A stretch of 64,000 bases of DNA from Paraburkholderia hayleyella (GTDB taxonomy: Bacteria > Pseudomonadota > Gammaproteobacteria > Burkholderiales > Burkholderiaceae). This document shows positions 7,796-16,274 of the stretch, one piece after another. The notes below the pieces were generated by a model. The model saw nothing but the letters and a program-made list of their open reading frames with translations, was not told the origin of the DNA and did not search any database. The DNA is taken from NCBI RefSeq assembly GCF_009455685.1, contig NZ_QPES01000002.1, positions 620,001-684,000 on the forward strand. The letters run 5' to 3'. The stretch's first letter is position 1. The number at the start of each line of letters is the position of its first letter. The position numbers were made by a program, and so were the translations under genes.

Positions 7796-8428
7796 CTAAC
7801 GCCGCATCAGCCAGGCCAGCAGTAAATCGGTATTCATCTGCACCATCTCACTGCGTTCAGCCGCGTTGCTGAAATCCCGCCCCAGCGTAGCCGCCAGCGT
7901 ATGGCCGTTCGACACGGCGTAATAGCCCAGCCCGGAGAGCGTGACATAAAAGCGTAACGGATCGACATGGGCCCGGAACAGCCCGGCGTTTTGTCCGCGC
8001 TCCAGAATATTGCCCAGCTTGACGACAATCGGCGACACCATCTCGGGGATACGTATCGCGGCTTTCAGATACCGCGCCTCATGCAGGTTCTCGTTATTGA
8101 GAAGCCGCACCAGTTCAGGATGATCGCGGTAAAAATCCCAGACAAAATGCGCCAGCCGCGTGATCGCCTCGATGGGTGCAAGGCCATCCAGATCGAGCGC
8201 ACGCTCAGCTTCATTCAGCACGCCAAAGGTATGTTCGAGCACCGCCGTAAATAACTGCTCCTTGCTGCCGAAGTAGTAATACAGCATGCGTTCGTTGGTT
8301 TCGGCACGGCGGGCAATCTGGTCAACCCGGGCGCCTGACAACCCTCCTTTAGCGAACTCCTCCGCGGCCGCGAGCAAAATGCGGCGGCGCGTGCCCTCTG
8401 GATCTCTTTTGATTTTTGACTGATTCAT
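7796..8428 (-). CDS. TetR/AcrR family transcriptional regulator
   Basis: Dimeric DNA-binding repressor of 210 residues. The N-terminal helix-turn-helix is clear (about residues 12-58: RRRILLAAAEEFAKGGLSG...VDQIARRAETNERMLYYYFGSKEQLF), and is followed by a ligand-binding TetR_C domain with an early helix FTAVLEHTFG. The gene converges on phaZ and shares its terminator. It is not next to an obvious target on the same strand. The 220 bp upstream separate it from the divergent rnfB gene, so autoregulation or control of that promoter region is possible. No ligand can be predicted. Confidence 0.88.
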   Translation of the reverse strand: MNQSKIKRDPEGTRRRILLAAAEEFAKGGLSGARVDQIARRAETNERMLYYYFGSKEQLFTAVLEHTFGVLNEAERALDLDGLAPIEAITRLAHFVWDFYRDHPELVRLLNNENLHEARYLKAAIRIPEMVSPIVVKLGNILERGQNAGLFRAHVDPLRFYVTLSGLGYYAVSNGHTLAATLGRDFSNAAERSEMVQMNTDLLLAWLMRR

Positions 8429-8649
8429 GGTGGCAAGATGCTGCGTGAGCCGCGTTACCAGAGAACGCGCCGCCGGCCTCTTGCAGGCCTTGCACCGACA
8501 GCGCTGAACGGGCTGATTAAAGGAAAAACCCCGGGAAGCCCCGGAAACACCCTTTTGCGGTCTTGCGGATAAAGCGCTTTGATTATGGCATAGCGTTTGC
8601 CAATAGCAATGAAGAAAATCGGCGATAATGCACGCTGAAACAAAGCCTT

Positions 8650-9603
8650 ATGCCGCTTGGTTCTGTCCAGCCGCCTAGCCCCAGAGCGGGTGCCACCGCT
8701 CTCGCGGGGCCACCTGTCAGGCCTCGCCTCCAATCCGTAACCGTGACCGATTCCCCCAAACTCGCCGATCTCATTGAAGATCTGCTGCCCCAGACGCAAT
8801 GCACCAAGTGTGGCTACGATGCCTGCCGCCCCTATGCAGAGGCGATTGCGCAAGGTACGGCCAACTACAATCAATGTCCGCCAGGCGGGGCACAAGGCAT
8901 CGTGCGCCTCGCCCGGGTGCTGGGCCAACCCGTGATCCCGCTTAACCCGGAAAACGGGGTCGAACGGCCCCGGCCGCTCGCGGTCATCGACGAAGCCCTG
9001 TGCATTGGCTGCACGCTGTGCTTGCAGGCATGTCCCGTCGATGCCATTGTGGGCGCGCCTAAACAGATGCACACCGTCGTCGAAGCCCTCTGCACGGGCT
9101 GTGATTTATGCGTTGCGCCATGCCCGGTGGATTGCATTGCGATGGTACCCATCACCGGTGATGCCACAGGCTGGGACGCCTGGACCCAGCAGCAGGCCGA
9201 TGAAGCGCGCATGCGTCATGACCAGCGTCTCGCCCGGCTCAAGCGCGAGCGCGAAGCAGCTGAAACGCGCACCGCCGCCCGCCGCGCGAGTTCGTCCACC
9301 GCCGACGCCACCCGCATGGAGCCTCCCGGCAGCACTGCCGCGGCCACTCACGCCACCGAAACCGCTCACACCGAGGCCGAAGCCAAAAAGCGCGCGATGA
9401 TCCAGGCGGCACTCGAGCGTGCCCGCAAGAAAAAAACCGAACTCACAGCCCAAGGCCTGGGCCCGCAAAACACCGCGAGTGTCAGCGCCGATGTCCAGGC
9501 CCAGATTGATGCCGCCGAAGCCCGCCGCCAGCGTCTCGGCATCGGCTCAGCCGACGCCCCGGATCACGCTACCGCGCCGCCTTCCACTCCCCCGAAACAC
9601 TAA
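8650..9603 (+). CDS. rnfB: RnfB-type electron transport ferredoxin (solitary)
   Basis: Iron-sulfur protein related to the RnfB/RsxB subunit of the membrane ferredoxin:NAD oxidoreductase. An N-terminal [4Fe-4S] domain carries QTQCTKCGYDACRPYAEAIA plus a later Cys in NQCPPGG. Two 4Fe-4S ferredoxin motifs follow, CIGCTLCLQACPVDAIVG and CTGCDLCVAPCPVDCIAM. The last 120 residues are a charged Arg/Glu/Ala-rich tail. Unlike true RnfB it lacks an N-terminal membrane helix, and no rnfACDGE genes are nearby. Solitary rnfB followed by nth is the usual arrangement in Burkholderiaceae. Family members commonly begin near the in-frame GTG at 8743 (MTDSPKLADLIEDLL), so the first 31 residues may not be translated. 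nth follows 9 bp after the stop. Confidence 0.88.
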   Translation: MPLGSVQPPSPRAGATALAGPPVRPRLQSVTVTDSPKLADLIEDLLPQTQCTKCGYDACRPYAEAIAQGTANYNQCPPGGAQGIVRLARVLGQPVIPLNPENGVERPRPLAVIDEALCIGCTLCLQACPVDAIVGAPKQMHTVVEALCTGCDLCVAPCPVDCIAMVPITGDATGWDAWTQQQADEARMRHDQRLARLKREREAAETRTAARRASSSTADATRMEPPGSTAAATHATETAHTEAEAKKRAMIQAALERARKKKTELTAQGLGPQNTASVSADVQAQIDAAEARRQRLGIGSADAPDHATAPPSTPPKH

Positions 9604-9612
9604 CGCCACCGC

Positions 9613-10257
9613 ATGAATGCGAACAAACGCCTCGCCCTCTTCGAAACCCTGCAAAGCCTCAACCCACATCCCACAACCGAGCTCGAATACACTAGCCCAT
9701 TCGAATTGCTCATCGCCGTGATGCTGTCGGCCCAGGCCACCGATGTTTCGGTGAACAAAGCCACGCGGCGCATGTTTCCCGTAGCCAATACACCGCAGCA
9801 GATCCTCGCGCTCGGCGAAGCCGGTGTTATCGAGTACATCAAAACCATTGGTCTTTTTCGCGTCAAGGCGAAAAACGTGATTGCGACCTGCCGTATCCTG
9901 CTCGAGCGATATGGCGGCGAGGTTCCAGACCAGCGCGAAGCGCTCGAAAGCCTGCCTGGCGTAGGCCGTAAAACCGCCAACGTGATCCTGAATACAGCGT
10001 TCGGCCAGCCCGTAATTGCAGTCGATACGCATATTTTCCGTGTGGCAAACCGGACTGGGCTCGCACCCGGCAAGGATGTCCGTGCCGTCGAAGCCGCTCT
10101 GGAAAAATTTACGCCTGAGGCCTTCAAGCACGATGCGCATCACTGGCTGATCCTGCATGGCCGTTATGTCTGCAAGGCGCGCAAACCTGAGTGCTGGCAT
10201 TGCGCGATCGAACCACTCTGTGAATTCAAACCGAAAACGCCGCCACCTGCGCACTAG
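9613..10257 (+). CDS. nth: Endonuclease III
   Basis: Bifunctional DNA glycosylase/AP lyase that removes oxidised pyrimidines in base excision repair. The helix-hairpin-helix and catalytic residues are intact: LPGVGRKTANVIL with Lys120, and AVDTHIFRV with Asp138. The C-terminal [4Fe-4S] cluster ligands are Cys187, Cys194, Cys197 and Cys203 (C-X6-C-X2-C-X5-C). All these numbers coincide with the Escherichia coli enzyme; length 214 against 211. It follows rnfB with a 9-bp gap and is probably translated from the same mRNA, which fits a link between iron-sulfur electron supply and a cluster-containing repair enzyme (inference). Confidence 0.96.
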   Translation: MNANKRLALFETLQSLNPHPTTELEYTSPFELLIAVMLSAQATDVSVNKATRRMFPVANTPQQILALGEAGVIEYIKTIGLFRVKAKNVIATCRILLERYGGEVPDQREALESLPGVGRKTANVILNTAFGQPVIAVDTHIFRVANRTGLAPGKDVRAVEAALEKFTPEAFKHDAHHWLILHGRYVCKARKPECWHCAIEPLCEFKPKTPPPAH

Positions 10258-10394
10258 GCCGTGCATGCGGCGTAGCGGTTTTCTGCCTGCCGGATAGATG
10301 TATCCGGGCCGCGTAAAATAGCGCTCACTCAACGTCACGGCATCACAGCTGTCACGCATTCTTTGCCAATCGTTCCATCGCTCCGAAAACCACG

Positions 10395-10835
10395 ATGTTC
10401 AATCCCAGCCGCGACGAAGTCCGACGTTTCTTCATTGATACCTGGCGCAAGCAGCGCGAGGGCAGCGTGTTGACGCCACTGGAGGCCATCGCCGCCGACT
10501 GGATCATTCAGCATCCCGAATATCATGCCAACCTGGTTCCGACCCATCCTGCTGCAGCGGCCAATCAGGACTATTCACCCGAAAACGGCCAGACCAATCC
10601 GTTTTTGCATTTGTCGATGCATCTGGCTATCAGCGAGCAGCTCTCGATTGACCAGCCCCCTGGCATCCGTGCGGCTCATGACCGGCTCGCCGCACGTCTC
10701 GGCTCGCCGCACGACGCCCAGCACGCCATCATGGAATGCCTTGGCGAAACACTTTGGGAAGCCCAGCGCAGCGGCATGCCGCCGGATACCGAAGCTTATT
10801 TGCAACGCATCAAACAACAGGCCTCGCGCGACTAG
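10395..10835 (+). CDS. DUF1841 family protein
   Basis: A 146-residue soluble protein beginning MFNPSRDEVRRFFIDTWRKQREGS, with the conserved segments LTPLEAIAADWIIQHPEYH and NPFLHLSMHLAISEQLSIDQPPGIR typical of DUF1841. No catalytic motif is known for the family; several His and Asp/Glu residues lie in the middle segment. It has its own upstream space (137 bp after nth) and is closed by a strong hairpin terminator. Proteins of this family are widespread in beta- and gammaproteobacteria and remain without an assigned role. Confidence 0.88.
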   Translation: MFNPSRDEVRRFFIDTWRKQREGSVLTPLEAIAADWIIQHPEYHANLVPTHPAAAANQDYSPENGQTNPFLHLSMHLAISEQLSIDQPPGIRAAHDRLAARLGSPHDAQHAIMECLGETLWEAQRSGMPPDTEAYLQRIKQQASRD

Positions 10836-10862
10836 CCGCTTACACCCAAACCGCACCCCAAA

Positions 10863-10898
10863 ACACAACACCCCGCATCAGCGGGGTGTCGTGTTGAA
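10863..10898 (+). terminator. Hairpin terminator after the DUF1841 gene
   Basis: Stem ACACCCCGC/GCGGGGTGT with loop ATCA, extended by AACAC/GTGTT outside a one-base mismatch. It sits between convergent transcription of the DUF1841 gene and the cytochrome c gene and could serve both. Confidence 0.7.
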
Positions 10899-10953
10899 CC
10901 ATGGGGGAATGCTTAAGGCAGCTTAAGATGTATCGCCTGGTGCCACCCAGACG

Positions 10954-11340
10954 TTATTTTTTCAAGACCAGATCACCCTTGAGCGACTCGATATATGCCG
11001 CAATGTCTTTCATATCGCTTTGCGACAGGCTTTGCACCTGCGCCTGCATGATCGCGTTATTGCGGCCCAGATGCGGATTGCCCGTGCCCATCTGGTACTG
11101 GCGCAGCGCCCAATAGGTGTAATCGGCATGCTGCCCGGCAAGCTTCGGGTATTCCGGGCTCACTGGCGTATTGAGCTTTGCGCCATGACAAGCCGCGCAA
11201 TTATGGCTGTCGGACAGCCTCTTGCCGTTATCGGCATCCGCAGCGTGCGCTGCATTCGACACCACGGCGCAGCCTGTCAGCGCAAGCGCCGCACATACCG
11301 ACTTGAACACCGTGAGGCGTGTCTGCTGGAACTTCTTCAT
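10954..11340 (-). CDS. Class I c-type cytochrome (monohaem, exported)
   Basis: Periplasmic cytochrome of 128 residues. A Sec signal peptide ends near AAHAADA (residue 34). The mature domain has one haem site, CAACH, and a likely distal Met in the segment around YQMGTG, as in cytochrome c553/c4-like proteins. The fold is completed by the C-terminal helix SQSDMKDIAAYIESLKG. It lies 45 bp after a second monohaem cytochrome on the same strand; the two probably form an operon and together resemble the two halves of a dihaem cytochrome c4. Such proteins carry electrons between the bc1 complex and terminal oxidases; the partner is not shown here. Confidence 0.87.
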   Translation of the reverse strand: MKKFQQTRLTVFKSVCAALALTGCAVVSNAAHAADADNGKRLSDSHNCAACHGAKLNTPVSPEYPKLAGQHADYTYWALRQYQMGTGNPHLGRNNAIMQAQVQSLSQSDMKDIAAYIESLKGDLVLKK

Positions 11341-11385
11341 GAATTCTCCTGACCCGCGAAATGAAAGAATCGTGCGACCAGCCGG

Positions 11386-11757
11386 TCACTTTTCGGGATT
11401 GTTCTTCGACGTGGGTGTTTGCACCGCGTAATACGCGGCAACGTCGGCGATGTCCTGATCCGTTAGCGACGCCGTGATGGCGTGCATGGTATCGAAATGA
11501 CGGTCACCTTTTTTATAGGCATGCAGGGCGTTCACGAGATACGCCTGATTCTGGCCACCGAGCACCGGCACCCGGTAGACCTCCGGATAGGCCGTGCGGT
11601 AATCCGCAATGCCGTGACAGCCAATACACATTGCGACCTTGCCCTGACCTGCTTTCGCATTGCCAACGACATCCGCTGCCTGTGCACTGGCCGCAACACC
11701 CGCGAGCGCGCAAAGCGCTGCGATCACGACATGTTGTTTGCCGACGAATTTGTTCAT
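11386..11757 (-). CDS. Class I c-type cytochrome (monohaem, exported)
   Basis: Periplasmic cytochrome of 123 residues with a signal peptide (MNKFVGKQHVVIAALCALAG, cleavage after ASAQA). It has one haem-binding CIGCH motif and a C-terminal helix LTDQDIADVAAYYA. The start at 11757 is chosen because a good signal peptide begins there and GG-rich sequence precedes it; the frame stays open for another 89 codons upstream, but those do not look like protein. It precedes the second cytochrome by 45 bp. Both are small cytochrome c553/c4-like carriers. Confidence 0.87.
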   Translation of the reverse strand: MNKFVGKQHVVIAALCALAGVAASAQAADVVGNAKAGQGKVAMCIGCHGIADYRTAYPEVYRVPVLGGQNQAYLVNALHAYKKGDRHFDTMHAITASLTDQDIADVAAYYAVQTPTSKNNPEK

Positions 11758-12145
11758 AACTTGTAACCTGGCTTGAGGGGAAACGGGCGCCCAAAAAAGG
11801 CAACGGCCTGCGCCATTATTGAGAATTGGATCGCCACGCAGGCCAAAAAAATCGGCCCAATTGTACCGCGATGCGAAGTCAGGCGTCCACCGCACCTCAT
11901 GGCCCTGGCGACGAGCCAGGGCCATGGCCTGTCCCGCCCGGCTCAACGCCCCACACCCGCGTGCGGGCAACGTCTGGAAACAGCGGCGCGGCGGCAGCCA
12001 TTGCCAGGGATGCCACAGCATCATGCCGACTCCCTTGTCCGCGAGTACGCGCGCCCCAGACGCGGCTCACACCATACGCGAGCAGCCATCAACACAACAG
12101 AGCTTCTGACTTATACTGGAATTTTTTCCGCACAACTGGCTCGCC
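11758..12145. other. Divergent intergenic region with a perfect hairpin
   Basis: 388 bp between the cytochrome gene (leftward) and the MoxR gene (rightward). No confident gene. It holds a perfect 12-bp inverted repeat, CATGGCCCTGGC (11898-11909) and GCCAGGGCCATG (11915-11926), with a 5-base loop. A minus-strand frame rich in Trp and Arg runs across it into the cytochrome gene but has no recognisable homologue. Confidence 0.55.
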
Positions 12146-12988
12146 ATGCGTTTCGAAGGCTCTTCGCAGTACGTCGCTACCGACGATCTCAAGCTGGCCG
12201 TCAATGCGGCCATCACGCTCCAACGGCCACTGCTCATCAAGGGCGAGCCTGGCACCGGCAAGACCATGTTGGCTGAAGAAGTCGCCGCCGCGCTCAACAT
12301 GCCGCTCTTGCAGTGGCACATCAAATCCACCACCAAAGCGCAACAAGGGCTGTATGAGTACGATGCCGTCTCGCGGCTGCGCGACTCACAGCTCGGCGAC
12401 GAGCGCGTGCGCGAGATCCGCAATTACATTGTCAAGGGCGTGCTGTGGCAAGCCTTCGAGGCCGACCAGCCCACCGTGCTGCTGATCGACGAAATCGACA
12501 AGGCGGATATCGAGTTCCCCAACGATTTGCTGCGCGAACTCGACCGCATGGAGTTCTATGTCTACGAAACCCACGAACTGATCCGCGCCAGGCAGCGCCC
12601 GCTCGTCATCATCACTTCGAACAACGAAAAAGAACTGCCCGACGCATTCTTGCGCCGCTGCTTTTTCCACTACATCAAATTTCCCGAACCCGCGACGATG
12701 AAACAAATCGTCGAAGTGCATTACCCCGGCATCAAGCGCGAGCTATTGCAGGCCGCACTGCAGAGTTTCTTCGAATTACGCGAGGTTGCCGGCCTGAAGA
12801 AAAAACCCTCCACTTCCGAGCTACTGGACTGGCTCAAGCTGTTACTGGCCGAAGACATTCCCGCACACGCGCTGCGCTCGAAAGACCAGCGCCAGATCAT
12901 CCCGCCGCTGCATGGCGCACTATTGAAAAACGAACAGGACATCAGCCTGTTCGAGCGCCTCATTGTCATGAACCGCAATCATCGCTAG
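12146..12988 (+). CDS. MoxR-type AAA+ ATPase
   Basis: AAA+ ATPase of 280 residues acting as a chaperone-like activator, usually together with a von Willebrand factor A (VWA) partner. Walker A is GEPGTGKT (residues 33-40), Walker B VLLIDEIDKAD (Asp115, Glu116), sensor 1 ITSNNEKELPDAFLRRC, followed by the helical lid. A CoxE-like VWA protein is encoded about 700 bp downstream on the same strand, with a GNAT gene between them. MoxR-CoxE-like pairs insert metals or remodel enzymes in several bacteria, but no target enzyme lies close by, so the client is unknown. The upstream hairpin region probably contains the promoter. Confidence 0.9.
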   Translation: MRFEGSSQYVATDDLKLAVNAAITLQRPLLIKGEPGTGKTMLAEEVAAALNMPLLQWHIKSTTKAQQGLYEYDAVSRLRDSQLGDERVREIRNYIVKGVLWQAFEADQPTVLLIDEIDKADIEFPNDLLRELDRMEFYVYETHELIRARQRPLVIITSNNEKELPDAFLRRCFFHYIKFPEPATMKQIVEVHYPGIKRELLQAALQSFFELREVAGLKKKPSTSELLDWLKLLLAEDIPAHALRSKDQRQIIPPLHGALLKNEQDISLFERLIVMNRNHR

Positions 12989-13043
12989 GGCATCCGCGCA
13001 CGCCCAGGCCCCTGTTTGCCGCCCCCCGCGAGCTTTCCACACC

Positions 13044-13637
13044 ATGAACCACTGGACCCAACCCGTCACGCTTGAAGGCCGGTACGTCAGCCTCGAACCC
13101 CTGGCCCCCGGCCACGCCCCGGCACTCGCCGCAGCCGCCGCCGACGGCGAGTTATGGAAGCTCTGGTACACCGCCGCCATTCCCGCGCCAGGCAGCGAAT
13201 CCGCCTATATCGACACGGCGCTGAAGTTGCGCGATGCGGGCAGCGCGCAACCGTTCGCGGTACGCGAGCGAGCCTCGGGCGAGATCGTCGGCAGCACGCG
13301 CTACATGAATATCGACAACGCCAACCGGCGCCTCGAAATCGGCACGACGTGGTACGCCCGACGCGTGCAGCGCACTGCGCTCAATACCGAAGCCAAGCTG
13401 CTGTTGCTGGGTCATGCGTTCGAACAGCTTGGCGCCATTGCCGTCGAATTCCGCACGCACTTCATGAACCACCCATCACGGGCAGCCATCGCCCGGCTCG
13501 GCGCAAAACAGGACGGTATCCTGCGCAATCATCAGTGCGACCAGGACGGTGCGCTGCGCGATACCGTGGTGTTCTCGATCATCGCTTCCGAATGGCCCGC
13601 CGTGCGCGCTCATTTGCAGCACGCGTTGCGACGTTAA
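13044..13637 (+). CDS. GNAT family N-acetyltransferase (RimJ/RimL-like)
   Basis: Acetyl-CoA-dependent acetyltransferase of 197 residues. The GNAT fold is recognised from LEGRYVSLEPLAPGHAPAL at the N-terminus, EIVGSTRYMNIDNANRRLEIGTTWY in the central sheet, and TEAKLLLLGHAFEQLGAIAVEFRTHFMNHPSRAAIARLGAKQDG, the RimJ/RimL-type acetyl-CoA loop and C-terminal motif. It starts 55 bp after the MoxR gene and ends 55 bp before the VWA gene, so it is probably in the same operon. Substrate could be a protein N-terminus or a small amine; nothing in the sequence decides. Its position inside a MoxR-VWA pair is unusual. Confidence 0.85.
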   Translation: MNHWTQPVTLEGRYVSLEPLAPGHAPALAAAAADGELWKLWYTAAIPAPGSESAYIDTALKLRDAGSAQPFAVRERASGEIVGSTRYMNIDNANRRLEIGTTWYARRVQRTALNTEAKLLLLGHAFEQLGAIAVEFRTHFMNHPSRAAIARLGAKQDGILRNHQCDQDGALRDTVVFSIIASEWPAVRAHLQHALRR

Positions 13638-13692
13638 CCGCGCAACGCGTGCCCAAACAGCGACCCTCGCCGCTCCCCTTGCGCAAGCCACG

Positions 13693-14868
13693 ATGCTGAT
13701 CGACTTCTTCTATACCTTGCGCGCCGCGCAACTGCCGGTTTCGGTCAAGGAATACCTCACCTTGCTCGAAGCGTTAAAGGCGGGCGTAATCCCGCCTTCG
13801 CTGGACGCGTTCTACTATCTCGCGCGCCTGACGCTGGTCAAGGACGAGCAGTATTTCGACAAGTTCGATCAAGCCTTCGGTGCGTACTTCGAACAGTTTG
13901 AACGCCAGACTGAACAGGCCTTTGCCATTCCCGACGACTGGCTGAAAAAAAAGCTGCAGCGCGACTTCACCGCCGCGGAAAAAGCCCAGATCGAAGCACT
14001 CGGCGGCCTCGATGCACTGCTGGAACAGCTCCGGCAACGCATGGCCGAACAGAAAGAACGCCACGAAGGCGGCAATAAATGGATCGGCACCGGCGGCACC
14101 TCGCCGTTCGGTCATGGCGGCTATCACCCTGAAGGCATTCGCATCGGCGGTGAATCCGCCGGCCACCGCACCGCGCTCAAAGTCTGGCAAGCCCGTGCCT
14201 ACCGTGATTACGACGACCAGATCGAGATCGGTACGCGCAACCTCAAGGTCGCGTTGCGGCGACTACGCCGTTTTGCCCGCGAAGGCGCCGCCGAAGAACT
14301 CGATCTACCCGGCACGATCCGCAGCACCGCCGCCAATGCCGGCTGGCTCGACCTGAAAATGGTGCCCGAGCGGCACAACAAGGTGAAAGTACTGATGCTG
14401 CTCGATGTCGGCGGCTCGATGGACGATCACATCAAACGCACCGAAGAGCTCTTTTCTGCCGCCAGGGCCGAGTTCAAGCATCTGGAGTTTTATTACTTTC
14501 ACAATTGCGTCTACGATTTTCTCTGGAAACACAACCGGCGGCGCCATGCCGAGCGCACGCCCACCTGGGACGTGCTGCATCGCTACAGCGCCGATTACCG
14601 GCTGATTTTCGTCGGCGACGCCACCATGAGCCCCTATGAAGTGCTGCAGCCTGGCGGTTCGGTCGAATACAACAACGCGGAAGCCGGTGCGGTGTGGCTG
14701 CGGCGTCTGACCAGCCAGTTTCCGCATTACGTGTGGCTCAATCCTGAACCCGAGCGGCTGTGGGAGTACCGGCAATCGGTGGCGCTGATCCGTGACGTAC
14801 TCAGCCAGCGCATGTATCCGCTTACGCTGGCTGGGCTCGAAAGCGCGATGCGCATGCTCAGCCAGTAA
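13693..14868 (+). CDS. CoxE-like VWA domain protein (MoxR partner)
   Basis: A 391-residue protein beginning MLIDFFYTLRAAQLPVSVKEYLTLLEAL, the usual start of this CoxE-like family. After a helical N-terminal half with a Gly-rich stretch (GGTSPFGHGGYHPEG), a VWA domain occupies roughly residues 230-391. Its metal-ion site reads DVGGSM, so the canonical DxSxS is DxGxS here, and a later Asp is in FVGDATMSPYE. The ATG at 13693 is preferred to an earlier in-frame start inside the GNAT gene. It acts with the MoxR ATPase encoded upstream in the same direction. The operon is followed by a terminator-like hairpin near 15060. Confidence 0.88.
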   Translation: MLIDFFYTLRAAQLPVSVKEYLTLLEALKAGVIPPSLDAFYYLARLTLVKDEQYFDKFDQAFGAYFEQFERQTEQAFAIPDDWLKKKLQRDFTAAEKAQIEALGGLDALLEQLRQRMAEQKERHEGGNKWIGTGGTSPFGHGGYHPEGIRIGGESAGHRTALKVWQARAYRDYDDQIEIGTRNLKVALRRLRRFAREGAAEELDLPGTIRSTAANAGWLDLKMVPERHNKVKVLMLLDVGGSMDDHIKRTEELFSAARAEFKHLEFYYFHNCVYDFLWKHNRRRHAERTPTWDVLHRYSADYRLIFVGDATMSPYEVLQPGGSVEYNNAEAGAVWLRRLTSQFPHYVWLNPEPERLWEYRQSVALIRDVLSQRMYPLTLAGLESAMRMLSQ

Positions 14869-15057
14869 CCGGTAACGTCCGCCCATGGTTTTTCCTTTGG
14901 TTTCCTTTGCCTTTGATTTACCTGCCCATCACGGCCCCGCGCTCAGGGCTGGTTTCTGTGTGGCGGGTGGCGGCGGGTCAGGCTTTTCGCCATAGAATGA
15001 ACCCCCTGCACCCGCTGGCCAAGGCATCTGCCGCGCCCAGTCGATACGAATCTCGCC

Positions 15058-15096
15058 GGTGTGGGCGGCCTCACCGCCCGCACCTTTCCTTTTTTG
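15058..15096 (+). terminator. Probable terminator upstream of tal
   Basis: GC-rich stem GGGCGG/CCGCCC (15063-15068 with 15074-15079), flanked by further pairing and followed by CTTTCCTTTTTT. It would end the MoxR-GNAT-VWA transcript 38 bp before the transaldolase start. Confidence 0.5.
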
Positions 15097-15133
15097 ACGT
15101 CTGACAACCGCGCCTGCGCGCCGAAGGCCTGAT

Positions 15134-16087
15134 ATGACCACCGCACTCGACCAGCTCAAGCAGTACACCACCGTCGTCGCCGACACCGGTGATTTTCAGC
15201 AGCTCGCCCAGTACAAGCCACAAGATGCGACCACCAATCCCTCGCTGATCCTCAAGGCTGTGCAAAAAGACGACTATCGTCCGCTCCTCGAACAAACTGT
15301 CCGCGAGCACGCTTCCAAACCACTCGGCGCGATCATCGACCGGCTGCTCGTCGCATTTGGCAGCGAAATCCTGAAGATCATCCCGGGGCGCGTCTCCACC
15401 GAAGTGGATGCGCGGCTGTCGTTCGACACCCAGGCGTCGATCCGCAAGGCGCATGAACTCATCACCCTCTACGAAGCCGCCGGGATCAGCCGCGAACGCG
15501 TGCTGATCAAACTCGCGTCGACCTGGGAAGGCATTCGCGCAGCCGAAGCGCTGCAAAAAGAAGGCATCAAATGCAACATGACCTTGCTCTTCTCGTTGGC
15601 GCAGGCTGCCGCATGTGCCGAGGCGGGCGCGCAACTGATCTCGCCGTTCGTCGGACGGATTTACGACTGGTACAAGAAAAATGCGGGCAGTGCCTGGGAT
15701 GAAGCCCGGGATGGCGGTGCCAATGATCCTGGTGTGCAGTCCGTGCGCCGGATCTATGCGTACTACAAAACCTTTGGCTATCCCACCGAAGTCATGGGCG
15801 CGAGCTTTCGTACCACGAGCCAGATTCTCGAACTGGCGGGCTGCGACCTGCTGACGATCAGCCCGGATTTATTGCAAAAGCTGCAAGACAGCACGGACAA
15901 AATCGAACGCAAGCTGTCGCCCGAAACCAGCAAGCAGCCAGGCCTCAAACGCATGGCAACCGATGAAGCGTCATTTCGCTTCCTCGTCAACGACGAAGCC
16001 ATGGCTTGCGAAAAACTCGCTGAGGGGATTCGTGCGTTCGCTGCCGACACGGGCAAACTCGAGCAGCTCATCACCGCACTCCAATAA
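15134..16087 (+). CDS. tal: Transaldolase
   Basis: Pentose phosphate pathway enzyme transferring a dihydroxyacetone unit from sedoheptulose 7-phosphate to glyceraldehyde 3-phosphate. Length 317, typical of the TalB type. DATTNPSLILKAV marks the first strand, the Schiff-base lysine is Lys126 in RVLIKLASTWEG, followed by CNMTLLFSLAQA and ISPFVGRIYDWYKK. All active-site segments are present. The gene starts just after a terminator-like hairpin and appears to be transcribed alone, with a weak hairpin and a T-run after the stop. Confidence 0.96.
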   Translation: MTTALDQLKQYTTVVADTGDFQQLAQYKPQDATTNPSLILKAVQKDDYRPLLEQTVREHASKPLGAIIDRLLVAFGSEILKIIPGRVSTEVDARLSFDTQASIRKAHELITLYEAAGISRERVLIKLASTWEGIRAAEALQKEGIKCNMTLLFSLAQAAACAEAGAQLISPFVGRIYDWYKKNAGSAWDEARDGGANDPGVQSVRRIYAYYKTFGYPTEVMGASFRTTSQILELAGCDLLTISPDLLQKLQDSTDKIERKLSPETSKQPGLKRMATDEASFRFLVNDEAMACEKLAEGIRAFAADTGKLEQLITALQ

Positions 16088-16112
16088 GGCTGCCAACCAG
16101 GCGAGTGGCAAA

Positions 16113-16176
16113 CCAGGACCGCGGCAACACCCCGGCCCTGGCTTCTTCGTCAAAGCATGCCCTTCTTTTTTTTGAC
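16113..16176 (+). terminator. Weak hairpin and T-run after tal
   Basis: Imperfect stem CCAGGACCG/CGGCCCTGG (one mismatch) at 16113-16141, followed at some distance by TTCTTTTTTTT near 16163-16173. The distance between stem and T-run makes it a weak candidate. Confidence 0.3.
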
Positions 16177-16274
16177 AGGCTCCCAAAACACCTATTTACA
16201 ATTCAGGCTTTTGGTGTTGGTTGCCCATCAGGCACGCACCGTGACCCACGTCGTGATCTTTTGGGAGATTCACC

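Noticed and set aside
11758..12024. N-terminal extension of the cytochrome c gene
   Set aside because: The frame is open, but a good signal peptide starts at 11757 and the upstream residues are Trp/Arg-rich and unlike a cytochrome.
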